Notes under the pieces: generated by a model
The model's input: the letters and a program-made list of their open reading frames with translations, nothing else
Database searches by the model: none
What the model was told of the DNA's origin: nothing
Program-made: the position numbers and the translations under genes
Shown here: positions 1 through 7,060 of the stretch, piece after piece
How the letters are laid out: every line of letters starts with the position of its first letter
How positions within the stretch are numbered: position 1 is the stretch's first letter
DNA from: Actinomycetota bacterium
Lineage (GTDB): Bacteria; Actinomycetota; Actinomycetes; S36-B12; UBA5976
Assembly (NCBI GenBank): GCA_947486505.1
Contig: CANKTT010000029.1
Coordinates: forward strand, 1 to 14,392
Length of the DNA: 14,392 nt
Direction of reading: 5' to 3'

Positions 1-1611
1 TTCCAGGAATACTTGGAAAAAGTTAAGTCCACTAGTGACATGGATCGCTTGGCTACTGATCGTCCAAAGTCGGGTGTCTTCTTAAATCGTTATGCCATCA
101 ATCCAGTTAATGGTGAGCGACTTCAGATTTGGGCTAGCGATTATGTGCTTGCAGACTATGGAACCGGCGCAATCATGGCTGTGCCTGCGCACGACCAACG
201 TGACCTTGATTTTGCAAAGGCATTTGATCTACCGATTCGGGTAGTTGTGGCATCCGAAACCGATCCTGCAGTTACCGGTGAAGCAACTGCGGATGATGGC
301 GCGCACGTTAACTCTGGAAACCTGGATGGTCTTGGTAAGGCCGATGCCATTGCCAAAATCATTGCTGAACTTGAAGGCAAGAATCTTGGTAAGCCCGCCA
401 CTAACTATCGACTTCGTGACTGGTTGATATCCCGTCAACGTTTCTGGGGAACCCCGATCCCAATCATTCACTGCCCAGCCTGTGGCGAAGTTCCAGTTCC
501 TTTGGATCAATTGCCAGTTAAGTTGCCAGACGCTGCTGGACTGGACCTAGCACCAAAGGGAACATCACCACTAGGAGCAGCTGACGAGTGGGCGAATGTC
601 CCATGTCCAAAGTGTTCTGGCCCAGCGCGACGCGATGCCGACACTATGGACACTTTCGTTGATTCATCTTGGTACTACATGCGTTATCTCAATCCACAGT
701 TAAGTACTGCGCCATTTGATCCAGACCAGGCCAAGAAGTGGCTTCCAGTGGACCAATACGTCGGTGGAGTTACGCACGCAATCCTGCACTTGCTTTACAG
801 TCGATTCTTTACCAAGGTCATGTTCGACATGGGCATGGTGGATTTCGTAGAACCATTCAAGCGTTTGCTGAATCAAGGCATGGTTCAAATGGATGGTTCT
901 GCGATGAGTAAGAGCCGCGGCAACTTAGTAAAACTAAGTGACGAATTAAACGATCATGGCGTTGATGCAATTCGCTTAGCAATGGTTTTCTCTGGCCCGC
1001 CAGAAGATGATGTTGACTGGGCGGATGTGTCACCAAGTGGTGCCAAGAAGTTCCTTGCCCGTGCATATCGTCTTGCCGGTGATGTTTCGAGTGAACCAGG
1101 TTGCGACTTTACTTCGGGTGACTTGGCGCTTCGAAAGGCAACGCACAAGGCATTAAACGATGCTCAGCTTGCAGTTGAGACTTACCGATTTAACGTTGTT
1201 GTTGCCCGCACCATGGAACTTGTTAACGTAACTCGCAAAGCTATTGATTCTGGTTGCGGTCCAACTGATCCGGCCGCTCGCGAAGCGACTGAAGCAGTTG
1301 CAATCATGCTTTCGCTGGTTGCGCCATACACAGCTGAAGAAATGTGGGATCGTCTTGGTCACCAGCCAACTGTTGCGCTAGCACCATGGCCACAGGTAGA
1401 TCCAAAGCTCTTGGTTGAAGATTCAGTGCAATGTGTAATCCAGGTAAATGGAAAAATCAAAGAGCGGTTAGAGATTTCGCCAAATATCACTGAAGATGAA
1501 ATGCGGGAATTGGCAATGAGCCAAACCTCAGTAATTGAAGCAATTGCTGGCCAGAACATCAAGGTTGTTGTAGTTAAGCCACCAAAGCTCGTCAACATAG
1601 TGCTCGGTTAA
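1..1611 (+). CDS. leuS: Leucyl-tRNA synthetase, C-terminal part (5' end outside window)
   Basis: Class I aminoacyl-tRNA synthetase that charges tRNA-Leu with leucine in the cytoplasm. The frame is open from the first base (FQEYLEK...), so the gene is cut by the window edge; about 536 residues are visible and, judged against E. coli LeuRS, roughly 280 N-terminal residues including the HIGH motif are missing. Visible residues, numbered from base 1: the end of the CP1 editing domain with [15 protein letters not shown] at 54-68, whose aspartate is used in mischarged-tRNA editing; zinc-ligand pairs CPAC (158-161) and CPKC (202-205); [13 protein letters not shown] before the catalytic core; the class I signature as AMSKS (301-305); then the anticodon-binding helical domain and the C-terminal domain (VQVNGK-like segment, ending [10 protein letters not shown]). 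MSKS without a leading lysine is tolerated in many LeuRS proteins. degV follows 3 nt after the stop, so the two are probably co-transcribed. Identification is secure. Confidence 0.97.
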   Translation, partial: FQEYLEKVKSTSDMDRLATDRPKSGVFLNRYAINPVNGERLQIWASDYVLADYGTGAIMAVPAHDQRDLDFAKAFDLPIRVVVASETDPAVTGEATADDGAHVNSGNLDGLGKADAIAKIIAELEGKNLGKPATNYRLRDWLISRQRFWGTPIPIIHCPACGEVPVPLDQLPVKLPDAAGLDLAPKGTSPLGAADEWANVPCPKCSGPARRDADTMDTFVDSSWYYMRYLNPQLSTAPFDPDQAKKWLPVDQYVGGVTHAILHLLYSRFFTKVMFDMGMVDFVEPFKRLLNQGMVQMDGSAMSKSRGNLVKLSDELNDHGVDAIRLAMVFSGPPEDDVDWADVSPSGAKKFLARAYRLAGDVSSEPGCDFTSGDLALRKATHKALNDAQLAVETYRFNVVVARTMELVNVTRKAIDSGCGPTDPAAREATEAVAIMLSLVAPYTAEEMWDRLGHQPTVALAPWPQVDPKLLVEDSVQCVIQVNGKIKERLEISPNITEDEMRELAMSQTSVIEAIAGQNIKVVVVKPPKLVNIVLG

Positions 1612-1614
1612 CTT

Positions 1615-2451
1615 ATGTCCGTTGGCATCGTTACTGACTCCACTTGTTATTTACCTGCTGAAGTTGTGACGGAACTCGGCATAGAAGTTGTGCCACTTCA
1701 GGTCATTAGCAACGGAGTTGCCTTTAATGAAGTTGGCGGCATAACAGTCGATGAAGTAGCAACCGCATTGCGCGCTGGTAAGTCAGTTACAACTTCCCGT
1801 CCTAATCCTGAAGTGTTCATTGAAGCCTTTGAGAAACTGCATAGAGCCGGACACGAATCTATAGTCAGTGCGCATTTGTCCAGTGAGTTATCTGGAACTT
1901 ATGAATCTGCAGTGTTAGCAAGCCGCAAAGTGGATTTTCTTGTTGACGTGGTTGATTCCCGTGGAATTGCCATGATGCTTGGATTTGCAGTCCGAGCTGG
2001 AGCCAAGCTCGCAAACGCAGGAGGCAGTCACGCGGATGTTCTTGACGTTGTTCAACGTAAATGTGCTGGTGCATCAATCATCTTTTACGTTGACTCACTT
2101 GAGTTTCTCGAAAAAGGTGGACGCATCACAGCGATGCAGGCTCGAATGGGCGCATCCATGAATTTGAAGCCGTTACTTCGCATGATTAACGGAAAAGTTG
2201 AGCAACAAGAATTAGTCAGGTCAAGTGAAAAGTCAATCGCGCGAATGATCGAGATAGTATCGGCAGCCGCTCGGATTAAATCTGAGATTGCAGTACATCA
2301 CGTCGAAGCACTCGATGCGGCGAACAGTGTTGCCCAACAGCTCAGAGAGTTAACGGGTGTTGAAACTATTTCTGTCACCTCGGCTGGGGCAGTTGTTGGA
2401 ACTCATGTGGGCCCAGGCGCCTTGGCCGTCGTAGTAAGTCCACAGGTTTAG
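1615..2451 (+). CDS. DegV family protein (fatty-acid binding)
   Basis: A 278-residue protein of the DegV (EDD) fold, the normal family length. Family knowledge: DegV proteins bind a long-chain fatty acid between two lobes, and some (FakB) present it to a fatty-acid kinase; the role in actinobacteria is not settled. Motifs seen: VTDSTCYLP at 6-14, TSRP at 60-63, SSELSGTY at 89-96 (serines and threonine of the lipid-carboxylate site), VDSRG before a hydrophobic helix, and FYVDSLEFLEKGGRI followed by LKPLLRM, both typical of the C-terminal lobe. The ATG lies 3 nt after leuS and lacks a clear Shine-Dalgarno, so translation is probably coupled to leuS. No kinase partner (FakA/DhaK-like) is in the window, so a FakB role is not supported here. 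Family membership is secure; the biological role is open. Confidence 0.93.
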   Translation: MSVGIVTDSTCYLPAEVVTELGIEVVPLQVISNGVAFNEVGGITVDEVATALRAGKSVTTSRPNPEVFIEAFEKLHRAGHESIVSAHLSSELSGTYESAVLASRKVDFLVDVVDSRGIAMMLGFAVRAGAKLANAGGSHADVLDVVQRKCAGASIIFYVDSLEFLEKGGRITAMQARMGASMNLKPLLRMINGKVEQQELVRSSEKSIARMIEIVSAAARIKSEIAVHHVEALDAANSVAQQLRELTGVETISVTSAGAVVGTHVGPGALAVVVSPQV

Positions 2452-2511
2452 TTTCCCCACAGTCTTTTCGGCATCGGGATTTTCTGGATCCCAATTATTA
2501 AGGTCCAGTTC

Positions 2512-3204
2512 GTGCAAGTTTTTCGCAAAGACAAAAGTCAAATTTCTATTGCTGCATCTGATCGACTCCAAAGGTTGTTAGGTGGCAGAACCGACATGTC
2601 CGGCGCCACCGAGTCAGCACAGATTTTGGTCACACCTCCACCACAAGCCATTCGTCCAATTTTCAAGATAGTTATCGCCGCAATAGCTATTACGGCTGGC
2701 TTAGTTTGGCTAAACCGCCCTGTATCTGTCGCGGTGCCAGAGACTGCGAGCCCGGGCATTCCAATCACCAGTAACGGTAATGTCCCGACTTCCAGTGCGG
2801 GCTTTGATCAAATAGTTGTTGACGTAAAGGGCGATGTCTTAACGCCAGGACTTGTCACACTTCCAGCTGGCTCACGAGTTGCAGATGCAATCGCCGCGGC
2901 TGGAGGTGTAATTCCCAGTGCCAACGTGACATCACTTAACTTGGCTGAACGGTTATCAGATGGGCAGATGATTTTCATTGGCAATACGCAATCTCAAGAG
3001 CTAAGTTCTGATTCACGCATAGACATAAACCTTGCTAGCGAAACTGAATTAGATTCCTTACCTGGCGTTGGTCCAGTAATGGCAGGAAGAATTATTGCTT
3101 GGCGAGAATCTAATCAAAGATTTCATTCCATTGAAGAGTTACAAGAAATACCTGGAATCGGCCCTAAAGTTTTTGCCAACTTAAAAGCACTTGTCCGAAT
3201 TTAG
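2512..3204 (+). CDS. comEA: ComEA-type DNA receptor for natural transformation
   Basis: A 230-residue membrane-anchored DNA-binding protein that, in the family, captures double-stranded DNA outside the membrane and passes it to ComEC. Order of parts: a short cytoplasmic N-terminus, one transmembrane helix at about 50-68, a Ser/Thr/Pro-rich linker to about 98, a SLBB domain at about 101-155 (IVVDVKGDV..., AGSRVADAIAAAGG), then a C-terminal double helix-hairpin-helix from about 170, with INLASETELDSLPGVGP and IPGIGPKV. The HhH hairpins bind the DNA backbone without sequence preference. I prefer the GTG start at 2512: AAGG at 2500-2503 is well spaced, and residues 16-25 (SDRLQRLLGG) resemble the N-termini of other actinobacterial ComEA proteins. 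An ATG at 2596 (residue 29) is the alternative and keeps all domains. The gene sits 60 nt after degV and directly abuts comEC. Confidence 0.93.
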   Translation: MQVFRKDKSQISIAASDRLQRLLGGRTDMSGATESAQILVTPPPQAIRPIFKIVIAAIAITAGLVWLNRPVSVAVPETASPGIPITSNGNVPTSSAGFDQIVVDVKGDVLTPGLVTLPAGSRVADAIAAAGGVIPSANVTSLNLAERLSDGQMIFIGNTQSQELSSDSRIDINLASETELDSLPGVGPVMAGRIIAWRESNQRFHSIEELQEIPGIGPKVFANLKALVRI

Positions 3205-5565
3205 GTGGATTTTCGACTTAGTTCTTTAGCACTAGCCACTTGGCTATCAACAGCAATTGTTATCACTTCGGTTGGCTTAGCCAACCCGGTTTGGGTGAGC
3301 GCAATGTGCGCAACTTTTGTGTTAGTTGCGCGAGCTTTTATTCGTAGGTTTTCACAAAATCATTTAGAGACCAAGACTTTGCTGTTGATGATTTTGCTAG
3401 GAACTCTGCTGGGCACTGCGATTTCAGTGATTCGGATTCTGCCGCTAGCGACCGGCCCAATTGCTCAAGCTAGCCAATCCAATTCAGTTATTTCGGGAAT
3501 CGCAACGATTACGTCAGATCCCGTGGTTACTCAGGGTAAAGATGCCTTGGACTGGAATGAACAAAAGCTATTGCGGATTGCAATCCGTATTGATTCAGTA
3601 ACTACTGATGGTGAAACGTTTGTGGTTAGTTCGCCAGTCTTGACGTTCATTACTGACCCTGAGTTAACGTCAATCGTTAAGGAATATATTCCTGGCCAGA
3701 GAATCAAGTTTTCGGCAAAACTTTCAGCAGCCCCAATCGGAAAACCGTTTGCTGGATATCTCAAGCTATTAGACCTGCCAGTTCTCGTTGAGTCCGCGCC
3801 TCGATATCAAATGGTGGCATCGAAATTGCGGGTGGGGTTACATGAATCATTACGACTCAGCCCTGAATCCGCCCAAGGTCTAGTGCCAGGACTTGCCTTA
3901 GGGGACAGTTCTGCAATTAAGCCTGAACTAGCCGAGCAAATGAAGGCAGCCGGACTGACGCACTTGATTGCAGTGTCGGGAACCAATGTGACGTTACTCA
4001 TCGTTGTAGTGCTGGCAATTCTCCGAAAGTTTCGCGTTAGTCGAAATTGGCAGTACATAGCAACGGTGGCTGCGCTTTTTGCGTTTGTGATTTTAGTAAG
4101 GCCGCAACCTAGTGTGCTGCGAGCAACTGTCATGGGCCTAGTTGCTTTGGCCGCCACTTACTCAAAATCGAATAGATCGCCAGTGCCAGCGATCAGCGTT
4201 GCGGTGATTGTCCTAGTGGCGATGGATCCTTGGTTGGCGGTTTCATATGGCTTTGCACTATCCGTTGCTGCCACAGCAGGCCTGATTCTTTGGGTGAATC
4301 GAATCCAAGCATTCTTAGATCGAACTATTCCCAAACGAGTCCCGCTTTGGATTATCCAAACTCTAACTGTGACTATTGCCGCTCAATTCTCGGTATTTCC
4401 AATATTGGTGGCTTTGGGTTCACCAATTTCATTGAGTTCAATTCCAGCGAATATGTTGGCAGTTCCATTGGCAGGGCCAGCCATGGTTTTGGGCTTACTC
4501 GCAGCACTAATAACTCCGGCTTCACAAGCAGCTGGAACTCTTATCGCATGGGTTGCAGGTTGCTTTGCGCAACTCATCGCCGTCATTGCCAAAGTCTGCT
4601 CTGCAATTGACTGGCTGACGATTCCTTGGCCAACTGGAAAGTTTGGAATTGTGCTGGCGCTGCTGACAGTTTCCGGTGGCGTGCAAATCGGTTTGGCTTG
4701 GCGAAAAATTTCGGCGATACAACAAGGTCAGTTGGCCTCAATGATGGCGGCAGCACTTGTTCTGTTGTGGCTAAATCCAACACTTAGCTTGCAACAGTGG
4801 CCGATCCCAAACTGGGTCATGGTTTCTTGTGATGTCGGACAAGGTGATGCAACCGTGATTCGAGTTGGACGAAATGAAGCAGTGGTAGTCGATGTCGGGG
4901 GAGATCCGAAAGCTATCAATAGATGCTTAAGTGACCTTCACATTAGAAAAATACCTGTTCTGCTACTTACACATTTCCACGCAGATCACGTCGGTGGTCT
5001 CGAAGGTGCAATTAGCGATCGTGAAATTGGCCAAATTCGAGTCAGCCCGCTTAATGATCCGCCCGCTACCACTGAGTTTGTGCAAAGTGTTCTCTCAAGT
5101 ATGAAACTGGAATCAAAAGTGATGACTTACCCAGAACGCTTTGTGATCAATGACGTTTCATTTACTTGTATCTGGCCAAGTGAATTGATCATGGGTCAAG
5201 GCAGCGATGCCAATAATTCGAGCGTGGCCTTAGCAATTCAGGTAAATGGAATTTCAATCCTGCTCACTGGTGATATTGAGCCACCAGTACAAGACAAGAT
5301 CGTGAAACAGCTTCCGCCAATAGATTTTGATGTAATCAAAGTTTCTCACCATGGCTCTCGCTACCAATCAAATGACTTTGCTAACTGGGCAAATGCCGAA
5401 GTCGCCTTTATTTCTGTCGGGAAAGACAACGACTACGGACACCCGGCACCAGAAACAATTTCGATGTATGAACTTTCCGGTAGCCGAGTATTTCGCACGG
5501 ATCTTGAGGGTGACTTAGCGGTTTCGGTTCAAGATTCCCAGATTCGGGTGGCGACCAGACGTTAG
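3205..5565 (+). CDS. comEC: ComEC/Rec2 DNA-uptake channel with metallo-beta-lactamase domain
   Basis: A 786-residue polytopic membrane protein that, in the family, carries single-stranded DNA across the cytoplasmic membrane during transformation. Parts: N-terminal transmembrane helices (about 7-75), an extracytoplasmic OB-like domain (about 85-190), the multi-helix competence domain (about 215-525, beginning near GLTHLIAVSGTNVTLL), and a C-terminal metallo-beta-lactamase domain from about 533 (VSCDVGQGDA). The metal-site motifs look intact: HFHADH at 590-595, LTGD with D690, and SHHGSR at 714-719, so the nuclease that degrades the non-transported strand could be active. The GTG start immediately follows the comEA TAG with no intergenic base. 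No Shine-Dalgarno is visible, so translation is likely coupled to comEA. The N-terminus VDFRLSSLALATWL fits the VDLRL-like start common in actinobacterial ComEC. Full length with all domains, so not a remnant. Confidence 0.96.
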   Translation: MDFRLSSLALATWLSTAIVITSVGLANPVWVSAMCATFVLVARAFIRRFSQNHLETKTLLLMILLGTLLGTAISVIRILPLATGPIAQASQSNSVISGIATITSDPVVTQGKDALDWNEQKLLRIAIRIDSVTTDGETFVVSSPVLTFITDPELTSIVKEYIPGQRIKFSAKLSAAPIGKPFAGYLKLLDLPVLVESAPRYQMVASKLRVGLHESLRLSPESAQGLVPGLALGDSSAIKPELAEQMKAAGLTHLIAVSGTNVTLLIVVVLAILRKFRVSRNWQYIATVAALFAFVILVRPQPSVLRATVMGLVALAATYSKSNRSPVPAISVAVIVLVAMDPWLAVSYGFALSVAATAGLILWVNRIQAFLDRTIPKRVPLWIIQTLTVTIAAQFSVFPILVALGSPISLSSIPANMLAVPLAGPAMVLGLLAALITPASQAAGTLIAWVAGCFAQLIAVIAKVCSAIDWLTIPWPTGKFGIVLALLTVSGGVQIGLAWRKISAIQQGQLASMMAAALVLLWLNPTLSLQQWPIPNWVMVSCDVGQGDATVIRVGRNEAVVVDVGGDPKAINRCLSDLHIRKIPVLLLTHFHADHVGGLEGAISDREIGQIRVSPLNDPPATTEFVQSVLSSMKLESKVMTYPERFVINDVSFTCIWPSELIMGQGSDANNSSVALAIQVNGISILLTGDIEPPVQDKIVKQLPPIDFDVIKVSHHGSRYQSNDFANWANAEVAFISVGKDNDYGHPAPETISMYELSGSRVFRTDLEGDLAVSVQDSQIRVATRR

Positions 5566-5576
5566 TCAGTGGCTCG

Positions 5577-5585
5577 TGACATATT
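5577..5585 (+). promoter_or_regulatory. Candidate extended -10 promoter for holA (leaderless)
   Basis: TGA (5577-5579) precedes CATATT (5580-5585), giving an extended -10 (TGN) plus a hexamer matching TATAAT at 4 of 6 positions. Six bases (5586-5591) separate it from the holA ATG, which would put transcription start at or beside the A of the start codon. No -35 box is evident and no usable Shine-Dalgarno precedes the ATG. The site lies in the 26-nt comEC-holA gap. Inferred by eye only. Confidence 0.4.
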
Positions 5586-5591
5586 GAAAGC

Positions 5592-6608
5592 ATGGCAAAA
5601 GCTTCTACAACTGATCAGGCACACGTGGTGCTTGCAGTTGGCAAAGAAGCGATTTTAGTCCAGCGCGTAATTGAAGGCGTCATGTCTTCTGCGCGTAAAG
5701 CTGATCCAGCTGCGGTTCGCCAAGACATAGTTGCCAGTAACGAAACTGCGGCTGGAGACTTAGCGAATGCCTTATCGCCATCTCTATTTGGAGAACTCAC
5801 AGTAATTGTGGTGCAAGGAATTGATGGCGCGACCGATGATGTTGGCGCGATATTGTTAACCGCTATCGCTGACTTACCGGAACATGTTCGCCTAGTAATT
5901 ACCCACCCTGGTGGCGTCAAAGGCAAGAAGTTATTGGACACCATTAAAAAGTCCAAAGTCCTTGAAGCCTCTTGTGGTGAATTAAGTGCAAAAGATTTGG
6001 AAGCAGCCCTAATCGCAGAATTTCGCAGACACGATCGCAAGGCAACTGCTGGCGCCATTACTGCCTTGCAGACCTCAATTGGTTCTGGCCTTGGTGAGTT
6101 GTTAGCTGCAGTATCCCAGTTATGTGCTGACACCGAAGCTGATGTTATTGATGAGGTCGAAGTGTCTAAGTACTACGCCGGCGTTGTTGGTGTGATGGGT
6201 TGGGATTTAAGTGACGCCATGTGGAATGCCAAACCGGTTGAACTACTAGAACAATTCCGCTGGGCTATGGCTAATGATTCAAGCGCGGCAGTTCCAGCAG
6301 TTTCTGCGATCAGCAGCGGTTTACGCTCATTGATCAAATACGCAAGCGCACCAGCAAACATGAGTGAAAATGAATTGGCGCCGTTGGTTGGAGTACCGCC
6401 TTGGAAGCTGCGATTCTTGCGAGCTCAAAAAGCTAAATGGCATCCGGATCAACTTGCCGCTGCAGCTCGACTGTTAGCGCTAGCTGACCGGTCAAGCAAA
6501 GGTACGGTTTATGACGTTGCAATTCCCGGCGGTCGATCCCTGGAAAATTCGCAAACTTTGTATCACATGGAAAAAGAGTTCATGGCGATCCGAGCGCCTA
6601 AAGATTAG
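5592..6608 (+). CDS. holA: DNA polymerase III delta subunit (clamp loader)
   Basis: A 338-residue protein, the usual length for the delta subunit, which opens the beta sliding clamp within the clamp-loader complex during chromosome replication. Delta keeps the AAA+ fold but not the ATP site, so the absence of a Walker A motif is expected. Supporting features are the N-terminal segment VLAVGKEAILVQRVIEGVM, the central LRLVITHPGGVKGKKLL-like region, and the C-terminal collar-domain signature VPPWKLRFLRAQKAKWHPDQLAAA followed by LALADRSSKG, as in actinobacterial HolA. Its position between comEC and rpsT is the standard actinobacterial arrangement. The ATG at 5592 follows a 26-nt gap with a possible extended -10 and no Shine-Dalgarno. 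The transcript probably ends at the hairpin at 6670-6695, 62 nt beyond the stop. The sequence is divergent, as is normal for delta, so context adds weight. Confidence 0.92.
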   Translation: MAKASTTDQAHVVLAVGKEAILVQRVIEGVMSSARKADPAAVRQDIVASNETAAGDLANALSPSLFGELTVIVVQGIDGATDDVGAILLTAIADLPEHVRLVITHPGGVKGKKLLDTIKKSKVLEASCGELSAKDLEAALIAEFRRHDRKATAGAITALQTSIGSGLGELLAAVSQLCADTEADVIDEVEVSKYYAGVVGVMGWDLSDAMWNAKPVELLEQFRWAMANDSSAAVPAVSAISSGLRSLIKYASAPANMSENELAPLVGVPPWKLRFLRAQKAKWHPDQLAAAARLLALADRSSKGTVYDVAIPGGRSLENSQTLYHMEKEFMAIRAPKD

Positions 6609-6669
6609 TGATCGGCTTAGATCGCTAGCACAGATTAGAACTCCTAGAAACGCCTGGAAAGTTGCAATA

Positions 6670-6695
6670 AAAAAACCGCCCGAAGGCGGTTTTTT
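6670..6695. terminator. Bidirectional intrinsic terminator between holA and rpsT
   Basis: A perfect palindromic hairpin: CCGCC (6676-6680), loop CGAA (6681-6684), GGCGG (6685-6689), flanked by six A (6670-6675) that can pair with six T (6690-6695). Read on the plus strand it is a GC stem followed by a U-run, ending the holA transcript. Read on the minus strand the A tract, extending to 6669, becomes a U-run 10 nt beyond the rpsT stop. One element thus serves both convergent genes. Confidence 0.93.
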
Positions 6696-6705
6696 CTAAG
6701 TTTGT

Positions 6706-6966
6706 TTACTTCTTGGCAGCCGTTGAAGCTAGCGATGATTTGCGATTCGCTGCCTGGTTCTTGTGAATGACACCCTTTGAAGCTGCCTTGTCCAATGCGC
6801 GGCTGGCATCGCGAAGTGCTGATGCAGTTGCTGCTTCATCACCTGTGGCTAGGGCCTCGCGGAAACGGCGAACCTTGGTCTTTAGCGCGCTACGTACTGC
6901 CTTATTGCGTTCTTGGGCAGCAGCGTTCTGCAAAATACGCTTCTTCTGCGACTTGATATTGGCCAC
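6706..6966 (-). CDS. rpsT: 30S ribosomal protein S20
   Basis: S20 binds 16S rRNA early in 30S assembly. The product is small and basic, beginning (M)[10 protein letters not shown] and continuing [27 protein letters not shown], with the C-terminal [24 protein letters not shown] stretch typical of the family. I choose the GTG at 6966-6964 rather than the upstream in-frame ATG at 6981. Starting at GTG gives the canonical MANIKSQ N-terminus and 86 residues, the usual S20 size, and a strong AAGAGG sits 6 nt upstream of it. The ATG would add five residues (MKRQK) and would place the Shine-Dalgarno inside the coding region. The gene is transcribed against holA and divergently from lepA, as in other actinobacteria. 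It ends at the shared terminator. Confidence 0.96.
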   Translation of the reverse strand: MANIKSQKKRILQNAAAQERNKAVRSALKTKVRRFREALATGDEAATASALRDASRALDKAASKGVIHKNQAANRKSSLASTAAKK

Positions 6967-6972
6967 TTTTTG

Positions 6973-6978
6973 CCTCTT
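6973..6978 (-). promoter_or_regulatory. Shine-Dalgarno deciding the rpsT start
   Basis: On the minus strand AAGAGG is followed by 6 nt (CAAAAA) and then GTG at 6966. This spacing is near ideal for the GTG start. The site overlaps the codons that an upstream ATG start would use. Confidence 0.85.
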
Positions 6979-7001
6979 CATTTATCGGTGTTCGAACCCC
7001 T

Positions 7002-7031
7002 AGAGTACCTGCCAAGTACCCGAATGCTCAA
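7002..7031 (-). promoter_or_regulatory. Candidate rpsT promoter
   Basis: Minus strand: TTGAGC (7031-7026) as -35, an 18-nt spacer, and TACTCT (7007-7002) as -10. This would start transcription near 6995, leaving a leader of about 29 nt with the Shine-Dalgarno. TTGAGC matches TTGACA at 4 of 6. A direct repeat AGTACC (plus strand 7004-7009 and 7015-7020, 11 nt apart) overlaps the -10 and spacer. Predicted by eye. Confidence 0.4.
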
Positions 7032-7045
7032 ATTGTGCCCAAGTG

Positions 7046-7054
7046 TGGGATTAT
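7046..7054 (+). promoter_or_regulatory. Candidate extended -10 promoter for lepA (leaderless)
   Basis: TGG (7046-7048) precedes GATTAT (7049-7054), an extended -10 whose A2 and T6 match TANNNT. Six bases separate it from the ATG at 7061, so the transcript would begin at or next to the start codon. No convincing Shine-Dalgarno precedes that ATG, and no good -35 is seen at the right distance. This is the same arrangement as at holA. Confidence 0.4.
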
Positions 7055-7060
7055 GAACAA

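Noticed and set aside
901..915. LeuRS signature AMSKS instead of KMSKS, possible inactivation
   Set aside because: The MSKS core is kept and this variant occurs in functional LeuRS proteins; the rest of the enzyme is normal.
2452..2511. Promoter in the degV-comEA gap (AATTAT at 2493-2498)
   Set aside because: The box is weak, no -35 is convincing, and AT-rich matches of this quality are common; read-through from leuS-degV explains expression.
5615..6133. 172-codon reverse-strand open frame inside holA
   Set aside because: Antisense shadow of holA, with no motif and no start signals.
7038..7049. Short inverted repeat CCCA-AGTG-TGGG before lepA
   Set aside because: Only 4 bp per arm, which is expected by chance, and it overlaps the proposed -10 context.
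7043..7060. Upstream GTG start for lepA adding six residues (VWDYEQ)
   Set aside because: No Shine-Dalgarno, the extension is not family-like, and the bases look like a promoter -10.
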